Shown: positions 14,975 to 23,206 of the stretch, in pieces
Numbering within the stretch: position 1 is the first letter of the stretch
Layout of the letters: each line of letters starts with the position of its first letter
Origin: Methanocalculus sp. MSAO_Arc2
GTDB taxonomy: Archaea; Halobacteriota; Methanomicrobia; Methanomicrobiales; Methanocorpusculaceae
NCBI GenBank assembly: GCA_003838065.1
Contig: QZAC01000179.1
Location: 1 to 35,427 of the forward strand
Length of the DNA stretch: 35,427 nucleotides
Reading direction: 5' to 3'
The notes under the pieces: generated by a model
Seen by the model: the letters and a program-made list of their open reading frames with translations, nothing else
Databases searched by the model: none
Told to the model about the DNA's origin: nothing
Made by a program: the position numbers and the translations under genes

Positions 14975-16111
14975 GACGAGTGCTGCTGCCGGGACCGTGA
15001 TGATCCATGCGGCGATGATCTCCCTGACAACTCCCCAACGGACAGCAGCAGGCCCCTGCGTCGATCCGACACCCATGATCGATCCGGTTATTGCATGGGT
15101 GGTGGAGACAGGGATGCCAAGGGATGACATCGCAGAAAGGACAAGCCCTCCTGATGTCGATGCCGAGAAACCCTGGTAGGGTGCGATTTTAGTGATCCGT
15201 TGTGCCATTTTGTCAATCACCCGGTATCCTCCAAGGAGTGTGCCCATCGAAATTGCCGCGCAGGAGGCCAGGATAACCCAGAGCGGCACTTCAAAGGTGC
15301 TGATATAGCCAGCCGAGAGAAGAATCGCGGTGATGATTCCCATTGCATTCTGTGCATCATTGCTCCCATGGCCGACCGCATGGAGTGATGCGGCTATGAC
15401 CTGAAGTTTTTTGAAGATATAATTCATTTTGCGCGGAGTGCTGGCGCGGTGGAGATACTTCATGATCAGCCCGGCCATGCTGTATGCGGCAATGAAACCA
15501 AGGACCGGTGAGACGATAATGAAGATGGCAACCGCAAATATTCCTCTGATCTCAACAAGCCCGAGGAACATCGAGGACGGTATTGCAATTGCAAATCCGA
15601 TCAGAGCGCCAAGTCCCAGGTACATCAGGTTTCGCTCTCCCATCAGCAGGGCCAGAGAGCCAAAGAACAATCCGCCCACGGCAATCCCGATCAACCCGTA
15701 CACAATAAACCCTGAGATCACATCGCCTGATGGCCATAATACGGCAAGAGCCCCTCCTGCCCCGATGCCTGCTCCCAATATGCCGCCAATGAGTGAATGG
15801 CTTGCAGAAACCGGTATCCCAAAATGTGAGCAGAAATAGACCCAGAAGACTGATCCGATGAGCCCGATTACGATGAGGGAGGGTGTGAGGATGTCGGGAT
15901 CAATAATGCCTTCACCAACCGTTTTTGCAACTGCAGTCGTAAAGAGCAAAGGGCCGACAAGGATAAAGAATGCGGCAAGGCCGACTGCTTTTAACGGGGT
16001 CAGTACTTTTGTCGCGATGACGGTTGCGATGATATTTGCAGCATCGTTGAGGCCATTAACGAAATTAAAAAGGAGAGCAAGTATAATCCCGGAGATTATC
16101 AGAAGCTCCAT
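14936..16111 (-). CDS. Inorganic phosphate transporter, PiT family
   Basis: The 391-residue polytopic membrane protein carries both PiT repeats: NGLNDAANIIATVIATKVL near the N-terminus and GHGSNDAQNAMGIITAIL in the second half. The family imports phosphate with a cation. Hydrophobic segments alternate with short loops throughout, as expected for about 10 membrane spans, and the last segment ends just before the stop. It follows the DUF47 gene after six bases, so the two form an operon, the usual pairing for PiT transporters. The 3' end overlaps nth (convergent) by 39 bases. Confidence 0.94.
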   Translation of the reverse strand: MELLIISGIILALLFNFVNGLNDAANIIATVIATKVLTPLKAVGLAAFFILVGPLLFTTAVAKTVGEGIIDPDILTPSLIVIGLIGSVFWVYFCSHFGIPVSASHSLIGGILGAGIGAGGALAVLWPSGDVISGFIVYGLIGIAVGGLFFGSLALLMGERNLMYLGLGALIGFAIAIPSSMFLGLVEIRGIFAVAIFIIVSPVLGFIAAYSMAGLIMKYLHRASTPRKMNYIFKKLQVIAASLHAVGHGSNDAQNAMGIITAILLSAGYISTFEVPLWVILASCAAISMGTLLGGYRVIDKMAQRITKIAPYQGFSASTSGGLVLSAMSSLGIPVSTTHAITGSIMGVGSTQGPAAVRWGVVREIIAAWIITVPAAALVSYSFFTLISLFI

Positions 16112-16117
16112 GTCTCC

Positions 16118-16747
16118 TCACGAATACCGGATCGCTATATCTGCAAGGACGTTTGCCGCATCCTCAGACCTGTCTGTTGCCTGTTCGAGGCTCTCGTAAA
16201 TATCCTTGAGCTTGATGATCTGTATTGCGTCTTCACTGCTGAAGAGGTCCTTGAATGCGTGGGCAAGGACATCATCGGCCAGGTTTTCAAGCCTGTTGAT
16301 CTCGATGCATTTCTGTTCAAGTATTTTTGGGTTCTTCAGGGATCGAATTTCACGGACTGCAATTGCCACTTCTAGAGCAGAGAAATAGATGATCTTGGCA
16401 AACTCCTTCATGTATTTATCAGTCTCTTCGATCCCGTAGTTCTGCATCTTTCTTGCAGTACTGTCGATGAAATCAAGGATATCATCGAGCGCGGTTGTCA
16501 GGCGTGAGATCTCGACCGGCTCAAGCGGGGTGATAAAACTCCGGTTTAGCTCTGCATAAGCATGATGGGCCAGAGAATCACCCTGGTGTTCGAGCTTTTT
16601 GATCTCCTTTACCTTCGATTCGATATCCGTATAGTCGTCAACAAGATCGACGAGGAGACGAGCCGCCTCGGTTGTCGTATCTGCAAGCTTTTCGAAGATA
16701 TCAAAGAATATATACTCTTTTGGAATAATCCAATCTCGTATACTCAC
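16118..16747 (-). CDS. DUF47 (PhoU-like) phosphate-transport accessory protein
   Basis: The 209-residue, mostly helical protein is of the DUF47/PhoU-like family that accompanies PiT transporters and is thought to tune their activity. Its start VSIRDWIIPKEYIFFDIFEKLA fits the family pattern (RDW..PKE..FFD), which is why GTG at 16747 was preferred over the farther start at 16828. A GGTG segment about six bases upstream and a TTTTTATT element near 16776-16784 support this start. Repeated polar helices such as KEIKKLEHQGDSLAHHAY (EHxGD metal-type motif) are typical of PhoU folds. It is first in an operon with the phosphate transporter. Confidence 0.88.
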   Translation of the reverse strand: MSIRDWIIPKEYIFFDIFEKLADTTTEAARLLVDLVDDYTDIESKVKEIKKLEHQGDSLAHHAYAELNRSFITPLEPVEISRLTTALDDILDFIDSTARKMQNYGIEETDKYMKEFAKIIYFSALEVAIAVREIRSLKNPKILEQKCIEINRLENLADDVLAHAFKDLFSSEDAIQIIKLKDIYESLEQATDRSEDAANVLADIAIRYS

Positions 16748-16879
16748 TGGACACCAATCTAAAGAGGTAATTGTAGAATAAAAAGCTCTTGCTTTTATCT
16801 TGACGTGCAGTGAGGACAACACTCCCATACGATTGTTTGGAATTGATGTTCGTAACCGCGCGATTCTGGTTACAGCGCT

Positions 16880-17734
16880 CTACCGGATGGGCTGCTGTTC
16901 CCTGCACCCGATGAATTCACGGATAATACCTGCCGCTACTGCGGCAGTCTGTTCAGAATCATGTGGCAGCACCTCGACATAATCGAATGCAACCGCCTGC
17001 GGCGCAAGCGCCCTGACAATTGATCTGATATCGCGGTGGGTGAGACCGAAGGGGTCTGGGGTCCCAAGACCGGGAGTCAGACAGGAGTCAATTGCGTCTG
17101 CATCGATTGAGAGATAGAGTGATGCTTCACCAATAGAGGACCGTATCTCTTCAAGAACAGAATCAATTCCTCTGTCATAGACCTGGTCTGCGGTATAAAG
17201 GATGTGTTTCTTTGCACGGGCAAATTCTTCCCGTGATCCGCTCCGGGCACCGATAATGATGATATTGTTGATCCCAAGCTCTTCGACCCTCGCGGAGACG
17301 CAGTCGTGGTTATACCTGGATCCCCGGTACTCGTCCTGGAAGTCGAGATGGGCATCACAGACAACATACCAGTCCGGCCTCACAGCGCGCACAGCACCGA
17401 TGGTGATTGAATGTTCGCCACCCAGCATCACCGGGACCTTGCCGTCGCCCAGGATCATAGCAACGGTGTCTTCGACCTGGTCTGTAACCGCTTCCGGGTC
17501 TGATTCTGTGTACATATCGCCAAGATCGCAGAACGGCACGTCTGCCAGATCGAGATCATACTGTGGCATATAGGGCTCGAAATTGTACGATACCTCACGG
17601 ATTGCTTTTGGGCCGAAGCGTGTGCCGGGTTTGTACGTGGTTGTCCCATCATAGGGGACACCGAAGATCACATAGCGGGCATCTTCATATGAGGCTTCTG
17701 CATCGGCAAAAAGGAAATTTGAAAAAGTCTGCAT
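16880..17734 (-). CDS. speB: Agmatinase-family ureohydrolase
   Basis: The 284-residue protein hydrolyses agmatine-type guanidinium groups to amine and urea. The two-manganese centre is visible: His108 (GGEHS), Asp127-His129-Asp131 (CDAHLDFQDEY) and Asp211-Asp213 (SIDADAID). The GTPDPFGLT loop (about 224-232) closes the site. The length is usual for agmatinase. It lies two bases after the eIF5A stop and is surely in the same transcript. In archaea this pairing reflects hypusine synthesis: a Haloferax agmatinase-like enzyme is implicated in converting an agmatine adduct on eIF5A. A role in polyamine synthesis is equally compatible. The substrate (free agmatine or eIF5A-bound) is an open point. 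Confidence 0.92.
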   Translation of the reverse strand: MQTFSNFLFADAEASYEDARYVIFGVPYDGTTTYKPGTRFGPKAIREVSYNFEPYMPQYDLDLADVPFCDLGDMYTESDPEAVTDQVEDTVAMILGDGKVPVMLGGEHSITIGAVRAVRPDWYVVCDAHLDFQDEYRGSRYNHDCVSARVEELGINNIIIIGARSGSREEFARAKKHILYTADQVYDRGIDSVLEEIRSSIGEASLYLSIDADAIDSCLTPGLGTPDPFGLTHRDIRSIVRALAPQAVAFDYVEVLPHDSEQTAAVAAGIIREFIGCREQQPIR

Positions 17735-17736
17735 AC

Positions 17737-18117
17737 CTAAATATCAAGCTTTTTTTTACCCAGCGATTCGATATAGGGAATCTCTTTGCCAGGTTCAATC
17801 TGTTGGAGCTGGCTGTCGTCAACGTTGAGCTCGAAGTTTGTATACTCTTTCATATCCATAAAAGAAACAGTGTTTCCAGCAATGGAAATGACCTGTCCGG
17901 TCTTTCGCTCAACAATGGGTGTGTATACTTTCTGGGAGACAGGTGAGACAATGGATCGCTTCATCCCATCGAATATCCCGACTGCGTCGATTCGTGCCTT
18001 TGCAGCTCCGTGTTTGCCTGGTTTTGAGATGGATATTCCCTGGATCTTGCAGGGTTCTTCGTCAATGACAATATAGCGTCCTTCCTTTAGTTTTCCAACT
18101 TCTATCTGTTCTTTCAT
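17737..18117 (-). CDS. eif5a: Translation factor eIF5A (archaeal IF5A)
   Basis: The 126-residue protein promotes peptide-bond formation at difficult sequences such as proline runs. The hypusination loop is SKPGKHGAAKAR, with the modified Lys at residue 35. An SH3-like N-terminal domain and an OB-fold C-terminal domain follow the usual order. ATG at 18117 starts at MKEQIEVGKL, the conserved beginning; the 23 extra codons upstream overlap the divergent promoter and are rejected. A TATA-like TTCAATAAATTA on the minus strand (about 18139-18150) gives a very short leader. Agmatinase follows in the same operon, linking the factor to its own modification. Confidence 0.96.
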   Translation of the reverse strand: MKEQIEVGKLKEGRYIVIDEEPCKIQGISISKPGKHGAAKARIDAVGIFDGMKRSIVSPVSQKVYTPIVERKTGQVISIAGNTVSFMDMKEYTNFELNVDDSQLQQIEPGKEIPYIESLGKKKLDI

Positions 18118-18123
18118 GGTATG

Positions 18124-18150
18124 TACTCGCAGGAGTAATTTATTGAATTT
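18124..18150. promoter_or_regulatory. Divergent promoter between eIF5A and the phosphatase gene
   Basis: TAATTTATTGAATTT (18136-18150) is AT-rich and can serve as a TATA box in both directions, about 20-35 bases from either start codon. Next to it TACTC-GCAG-GAGTA (18124-18137) is a perfect 5-bp-arm inverted repeat on the eIF5A side. Prediction from spacing. Confidence 0.4.
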
Positions 18151-18173
18151 CAAGGACATAAAGACAACGTAAG

Positions 18174-18959
18174 ATGGAAGAAACACCGTTCCTCACAACC
18201 TGCCGTTTAATCTCGGTGCATCTCAGGGAGGAGATCGCGAATATTGTTGGTACAGAGACAGGAGGCCAAAAAATCAGGATGGGTGCTGATCAGACACCGA
18301 CTGAATTTATCGATGATGTTGCCGAATCATGCGTCATCAGCCACCTTGAAAAGGCGGGTTTCTGCAGCAGGGTGCTCAGTGAGGAGGCGGGTTCAGTCCT
18401 GCTTGCCGGTTCTGGAGGAACGGTGTACCTGGATCCTATCGACGGTAGCTTTAATGCTGTTGCCGGAATTCCATTCTATGCTCTCTCACTTGCCTATGGT
18501 GAGGAGGGCAGGATACTGGAGGGATATGTCGTTGACCTCGCCTCGGGTGAAGAGTTCTCAGCACAGCGTGGCGGGGGTGCATACCGAAATGGAAACCGGA
18601 TATCGGTGTCATCGGTATCGCTCCTTGAAGAAAGTGTAATGAGCCTGTATGGCAAGAAGTTCGATCCGGCACGGGCCATGCAGCTTGGCCAGAAGATAAA
18701 GAGGTGGCGGTTATTGGGAGCCTCTGCACTCGAAATCTGCTATGTTGCCTGTGGCCGCATTGATGGATTTGTCGATCTCAGAAACACACTCAGGATAACT
18801 GATGCTGCTGCCGGAATGCTCATCTGCAGCGAAGCTGGCGGAATCGTTTCAGATCTAGACGGAACACCGGTTTCGTTCCCTGATAACGTCTCTTATGGCA
18901 GATGTATGGTGGCAACAAATGCGGTGATTCACCGGAAAGTGATCGAATATCTCAGGTGA
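18174..18959 (+). CDS. Inositol-monophosphatase-family phosphatase (FBPase/IMPase or NADP phosphatase)
   Basis: The 261-residue Mg-dependent sugar-phosphatase-fold protein shows the family motifs: Glu70-Glu71 (SEEAG), DPIDGS (87-92) and a C-terminal ITDAAAG (the WDxAAG equivalent, near 214). Archaeal members dephosphorylate fructose-1,6-bisphosphate and inositol-1-phosphate. The stop codon is immediately followed by the NAD kinase ATG. In Methanocaldococcus jannaschii MJ0917 the same two domains are fused and the phosphatase acts on NADP, so NADP phosphatase activity is a serious alternative here. The ATG lies about 30 bases after an AT-rich element, giving an almost leaderless message. Confidence 0.87.
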   Translation: MEETPFLTTCRLISVHLREEIANIVGTETGGQKIRMGADQTPTEFIDDVAESCVISHLEKAGFCSRVLSEEAGSVLLAGSGGTVYLDPIDGSFNAVAGIPFYALSLAYGEEGRILEGYVVDLASGEEFSAQRGGGAYRNGNRISVSSVSLLEESVMSLYGKKFDPARAMQLGQKIKRWRLLGASALEICYVACGRIDGFVDLRNTLRITDAAAGMLICSEAGGIVSDLDGTPVSFPDNVSYGRCMVATNAVIHRKVIEYLR

Positions 18960-19781
18960 ATGATGCGGTTCTTTATTGTTTCACGGATTGATCGCAGCGA
19001 TGCGGTCGCGTTTGCAGGCAAACTTGCAGAAGATCTCACCCGGGTCGGCCATATTGCCCTCCTTGAAGAGGAAACAGCAGAAATACTCGGAAAAGAGGGT
19101 GTTTCACTCGATGAAGCAGCCAGAGATACCGATTGTATCGCCGTTGTCGGTGGTGACGGAACAGTACTCCGGGTGGTTTTGCAGATGGCGCATCAGGCCC
19201 CAATTCTCGGGATTAACTGGGGTGAGGTCGGGTTCCTTGCTGACCTTGAACCAGATGATGCATACTCGTTTCTCACTGCGATGCAGCCCGGGTTTACTGT
19301 TGAAAAGAGAATGCGTCTTCTCTTTCAAACAGATAACGGCGCTATCGGAAACGCTCTGAACGAGGCACTCATCGTCACCTCCCGGCCAGCCAAAATGCTG
19401 CGGTTCAGAATTGTAATCGACGGGCTTGTTGCCGAGACGTTCCGGGCAGATGGTATCATCATCAGTACGCCGACCGGATCGACTGCATATGCAATGAGTG
19501 CGGGCGGCCCAATTGTTGATCCCTGGATTGATGGGGTCTTGATCGTTCCGCTGGCACCCTATATGCTTTCATCCCGGCCGCATCTCATCTCTGCAGACAG
19601 AAAGATCGAGATCAGGCTTGAGAGCGACAAGCCCGCCAACCTCGTCATCGATGGTGTCATGACCCGTCCACTTGGCCTCTCTGCATCGATTGACGTTACA
19701 CGATCTCAGCAACCCGCCCTCTTTGTGACTGCCGGACAGAACTTCTTTGAGAAGGTCGAACAGAAACTCAGGCGTCTCTGA
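18960..19781 (+). CDS. nadK: NAD kinase
   Basis: The 273-residue enzyme phosphorylates NAD to NADP. The diagnostic GGDGT motif is at 64-68, and the second motif STPTGSTAYAMSAGG is in the C-terminal half. A glycine-rich NWGEVGFLADL precedes the beta-sandwich domain. The length fits archaeal NAD kinases. The ATG abuts the stop of the phosphatase (TGA then ATGATG), so the two are co-translated. A second in-frame ATG immediately follows. The order phosphatase then kinase is that of the fused bifunctional enzyme of M. jannaschii. Confidence 0.95.
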   Translation: MMRFFIVSRIDRSDAVAFAGKLAEDLTRVGHIALLEEETAEILGKEGVSLDEAARDTDCIAVVGGDGTVLRVVLQMAHQAPILGINWGEVGFLADLEPDDAYSFLTAMQPGFTVEKRMRLLFQTDNGAIGNALNEALIVTSRPAKMLRFRIVIDGLVAETFRADGIIISTPTGSTAYAMSAGGPIVDPWIDGVLIVPLAPYMLSSRPHLISADRKIEIRLESDKPANLVIDGVMTRPLGLSASIDVTRSQQPALFVTAGQNFFEKVEQKLRRL

Positions 19782-19840
19782 TCATCACCTTTATCTCTAA
19801 AGAACTGAATTGGTTTGATTACTTCTGGAGGTTTTTGCGT

Positions 19841-20554
19841 ATGGATGATATGCGATCTGATCTGGATTTTCCCGCACTCTCAGCGGTACTCAGGGAAGAA
19901 CTTGGTATAATGGGATCACCGGTTGCCATCAGGCTGGCAGGATCCAAAACAGAGATTCCACCTGGTATGGAGGAGATAGACTCCCAGGTAAGGCACTGCC
20001 AGATGGTCTCGATGGCCAGAAACGAGGGGAAGTGTTTCTATGCAACTGTAGATAAGCACAGCTGTATGGGTGGCGCATGGGCGCTGGGCCTTCGCGAACT
20101 CACGCCGTCGCTTCGGTCAGGTGAGTTCTACTATGCTCTTGGCAAATTCGGGAGCCGGGCTGCATGCCGGAGGACTATCGACCGGATCCCCCATCTGCCC
20201 TCGAATGAAACATATGCAACTTTGTATGCTCCTCTTGAATCGACTCCCTTCTCACCTCATGTTGTGTTGCTTGTGGCAGAGCCGCTTGCGATGCTGAAGG
20301 TTGCCCAGAGCATCCTGTACCGCCTGGGTGGTCGGATACAGGCAGAGATGTCGGGGATCCAGTCGGTCTGTGCAGATACAACAGCATTTGTGTACCTGCA
20401 CGGACAGCCGAATGTCTCACTGGGCTGTGATGGGTCGCGGAAGTTCTCCGGGATTCAGAATGGCGAGATGGTCCTTGGTCTTCCCGGTGAATTGCTCCCT
20501 GAGATTGCAGCAGCGCTTCCGGTGGTCACAGGTGCAAAGGGTTCGAAGAAATAA
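19841..20554 (+). CDS. DUF169 domain protein
   Basis: The 237-residue protein belongs to the DUF169 family, common in methanogens and of unknown function. It has no signal peptide. Conserved-looking cysteines and histidines sit in HCQMVSMARNEGKCFYATV (about residues 50-68) and KHSCMGGAWALGL (about 72-84), which could bind a metal or cofactor; this is inference. ATG at 19841 follows GGAGG by nine bases, so it was preferred to the TTG two codons upstream. A TATA-like CCTTTATCTC near 19790 indicates its own promoter after NAD kinase. Nothing in the context fixes a role. Confidence 0.75.
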   Translation: MDDMRSDLDFPALSAVLREELGIMGSPVAIRLAGSKTEIPPGMEEIDSQVRHCQMVSMARNEGKCFYATVDKHSCMGGAWALGLRELTPSLRSGEFYYALGKFGSRAACRRTIDRIPHLPSNETYATLYAPLESTPFSPHVVLLVAEPLAMLKVAQSILYRLGGRIQAEMSGIQSVCADTTAFVYLHGQPNVSLGCDGSRKFSGIQNGEMVLGLPGELLPEIAAALPVVTGAKGSKK

Positions 20555-20620
20555 CAGTATACCGCGATCTCCGAATCCTTCTTATCGACTGATGACGACT
20601 GGTACTACAGGGTGTGATCT

Positions 20621-21124
20621 GTGCAGATCTCAATGAAGCTTGAGCTGAAGGATACTCCCGGGCAACTGCTCGGAGCATTAAAACCGATCTCTGATATCGG
20701 CGGAAATATTATCACGATTATTCACCAGCGCGACATGATATCTCCGGAAAATACCTTAACCGTCGATATTGTCCTTGAACTTCCGGAAAAGAAGCTTGAT
20801 ACGCTCATTAACGTCCTTCGGGAACGCGGATGCGGGGTTATCAGGATCGGAAAAGAGCGCCTTCTCCAGAAACAGTCCCTGATAATGATCGGCCATCTGA
20901 TGCACACCGATCTCACCGATACCGTCGACCAGATCGACCAGACCGGGTTTGCAGAAGTGTCTGAACTCCATATGGTGATGCCCGCAATTAACGAGCCTTC
21001 GACTGCAAAGATTACCATACGTGCCGTCTCTCCAGAGGATATGCGCCGGGCGGTTGCTATCCTGCATGATGTCTCAAAGAGGAAGAATATCCTGGTGCTT
21101 GAGCCGCTGGAGGGTATGGAATGA
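20621..21124 (+). CDS. ACT-domain protein, probable regulator of homoserine dehydrogenase
   Basis: The 167-residue protein has an N-terminal ACT fold (MQISMKLELKDTPGQLLGALKPI, then GNIITIIHQRD, as in amino-acid-binding ACT domains) and a second, less typical half. ACT domains bind amino acids and usually regulate biosynthetic enzymes. GTG at 20621 follows AGGGTG by nine bases; ATG at 20633 is an alternative. Its stop overlaps the homoserine dehydrogenase ATG (ATGA), so the two are translationally coupled. Feedback sensing of threonine or a related amino acid for this pathway is the likely role, inferred from context. Confidence 0.82.
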   Translation: MQISMKLELKDTPGQLLGALKPISDIGGNIITIIHQRDMISPENTLTVDIVLELPEKKLDTLINVLRERGCGVIRIGKERLLQKQSLIMIGHLMHTDLTDTVDQIDQTGFAEVSELHMVMPAINEPSTAKITIRAVSPEDMRRAVAILHDVSKRKNILVLEPLEGME

Positions 21125-22107
21125 GAATTGCGATCATTGGGTTTGGTGCTGTTGGCCAGGGGCTTGCCCGGGTGCTTGCAGAATCAGAGTATGGTTTTAC
21201 CGTAACAGCGGTTGCAGATTCACGTTCTGCCATTATTCAGCCAGACGGTCTTGATCTGCATCAAATCCTTGAAAAGAAAAAGAATACCGGTCTTTGCGGT
21301 AGTGCAGACCTGAGCGTCTCTGATATCCTTGAGTCCGGTGTATATGACATCCTGGTTGAAACATCTCCGACGAATGTAAACGGTGGCGAGCCGGCAACAG
21401 GAACGATCCGGTCCGCACTTGCAGCTGGAAAGCATGTTGTCACATCGAACAAGGGCCCAATAGCAGTTGCATTTCATGAACTGAAGGCCATTGCAGATCA
21501 GCATGGGGTATTTCTTATGTACGAGGCAACGGTTGCCGGGGCGGTACCGGTTGTCAATGCACTCCATGGTGGGCTTGCCGGCAATACCGTCCGCTCCCTC
21601 TATGGCATCTTAAACGGGACCTGCAACTATATTCTGACACGGATGCGGGACGAGGGCCTCACCTATCCCCAGGCGCTCCAGGAGGCCCGCGATCTTGGGT
21701 ATGCAGAGGCGGACCCGGACTATGATGTCAAAGGGATCGATACCGGGATCAAACTGGTCATCCTTGCAAATACGCTTCTTGGGATGGATATCGGATTGTC
21801 TGATGTCGATATCAATGGGATTGACCAGATCACGCTTGAGGCGCTCTCACTGGCAGAAGCCGAAGGCTCGACCATCCGCCTGATCGGCGAGCTTGTTCCA
21901 GAACAGAATATGGCCCGTGTTTCACCCCGTGTCATCTCGCTTGACCACCCGCTTGTTGTCGACGGGACACTGAATGCGATCCAGGTCTGCTGCGACCTGG
22001 CAGGGTATGTCACGTTTATCGGAAAGGGTGCCGGCCCGTATCCAACAGCGAGTGCACTCCTTGCCGATCTCATCACCATCAGGAAGAATCATGGTCGGGG
22101 TTCTTGA
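21121..22107 (+). CDS. hom: Homoserine dehydrogenase
   Basis: The 328-residue enzyme reduces aspartate semialdehyde to homoserine, the branch point to threonine and methionine. An N-terminal Rossmann motif (IGFGAVGQGLA) binds NAD(P)H. The catalytic domain carries NKGPIAVAF, GILNGTCNYILTRM and LGYAEADPDYDVKGIDT, typical of the family. There is no C-terminal ACT domain; the separate ACT protein encoded just upstream may replace it. The ATG overlaps the ACT-gene stop, and the 3' end overlaps the next gene by 17 bases, making a tight three-gene unit. Confidence 0.95.
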   Translation: MRIAIIGFGAVGQGLARVLAESEYGFTVTAVADSRSAIIQPDGLDLHQILEKKKNTGLCGSADLSVSDILESGVYDILVETSPTNVNGGEPATGTIRSALAAGKHVVTSNKGPIAVAFHELKAIADQHGVFLMYEATVAGAVPVVNALHGGLAGNTVRSLYGILNGTCNYILTRMRDEGLTYPQALQEARDLGYAEADPDYDVKGIDTGIKLVILANTLLGMDIGLSDVDINGIDQITLEALSLAEAEGSTIRLIGELVPEQNMARVSPRVISLDHPLVVDGTLNAIQVCCDLAGYVTFIGKGAGPYPTASALLADLITIRKNHGRGS

Positions 22108-23194
22108 GAAGAGGAATAAGATCCTCTCTTTAATGAGACATCTCACGCTGGAGGATGGTTCGTTTACCGTATCCCAGATAGCGCAGCAGACCGGGATTCC
22201 CCGGACCACTGCCCAGGACTGGGTTAACCGGCTCATCGATGAAGAATGCATCATCCTGGAATCCCCCGGGAAAGGGAGGGAGCCGGCACGTTATACCGCA
22301 CGCACCGCTCTTCCGCAGACGCTCTGCAAACGTATCTTTAGCACCTGTGATGGTGATTGGGTGGAGATTTACCATGAATGCATGAGCGCAGGGTGTGCTG
22401 CGTTCTGCAGGCATCATCACAAACGATCAGGCGGCCCCCTGACCGATGTCCGAAGGGACGGCACCCTCCTCCGCGAACGAGGCCGCTTTGGTTCGGTATC
22501 AGCAGATGTCGGGCTCTCCCCTCTTCCGGCAGTTGGCGTCGTCTCGATTCGGCAGGATGGAGAGAGCATTATCCATACCATCAGGTCTTTTGGCGGCCCG
22601 TCATACTCCCTCACCGAGATGATGTCCCGGGCACGTGGGGTGCTTGATGTCCGAACACGCAGATCGGGCTCAATTGTTGAGGGAGATGTGTATACAAAGG
22701 CGCTATCGCTTGTTGTCATCGGCCTTGATGACACCGATACCCCGGGTGACGGTGCAACTTTCGCGCTTGCCTATGCTCTTCTCCAGCGGCTCGGAAGGAG
22801 TGATTGGGTGATGCCGATAGCCCATCATGTTGCAATGCTCTGGCCTGGCATCCAGGAAAAGACGGCAGGCAATTCCTGCAGTCTCATCGAATTTGCTGCA
22901 GAAAAAGACACAGTCGAGGATATCATTGAAGACTCGGTTTCATTTATTGCAGGAGAATCCGCATCACAGGAATGGGGGATTGCCATAAAAGTTGGTCTCT
23001 TTCGCCCACCTGGCTCCCTTGCCTATGGTGCACGGGCCCGATCTGAGCGGATCACCATCGAGGATGCACAGGCTTTTGCCGAAGCAAACGGCATCCGTAT
23101 TGCGGGCGGCCGCGGGGTGATTGGTGCGCTTGCAGCAGTCTCGCTCCATGGGTGCGATGAGGAGACGCTCCTCAACCCAAATATCCCTCTCTAG
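22091..23194 (+). CDS. HTH-domain protein resembling methanogenesis marker 11 / TiaS fold
   Basis: The 367-residue protein has an N-terminal winged-helix segment (about 1-75: LEKRNKILSLMRHL, TVSQIAQQTGIPRTTAQDWVNRL). A larger domain follows with VVIGLDDTDTPGDGATFALAYAL (about 213-235), the Asp-Asp-Thr-Asp signature of TiaS-like (agmatinyl-cytidine synthetase) and methanogenesis-marker-11 proteins. A CMSAGCAAFC segment lies near 97-106, and glycine-rich stretches (SLAYGARAR, AGGRGVIGALAAVS) lie near the end. The ATG at 22091 lies in the last codons of hom, so translation is coupled; the frame extends upstream into hom without support. The marker-11 assignment rests on recalled motif resemblance, so the family is probable, not certain. 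Biochemical function unknown. Confidence 0.62.
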   Translation: MVGVLEKRNKILSLMRHLTLEDGSFTVSQIAQQTGIPRTTAQDWVNRLIDEECIILESPGKGREPARYTARTALPQTLCKRIFSTCDGDWVEIYHECMSAGCAAFCRHHHKRSGGPLTDVRRDGTLLRERGRFGSVSADVGLSPLPAVGVVSIRQDGESIIHTIRSFGGPSYSLTEMMSRARGVLDVRTRRSGSIVEGDVYTKALSLVVIGLDDTDTPGDGATFALAYALLQRLGRSDWVMPIAHHVAMLWPGIQEKTAGNSCSLIEFAAEKDTVEDIIEDSVSFIAGESASQEWGIAIKVGLFRPPGSLAYGARARSERITIEDAQAFAEANGIRIAGGRGVIGALAAVSLHGCDEETLLNPNIPL

Positions 23195-23206
23195 TTATGG
23201 CAACTA

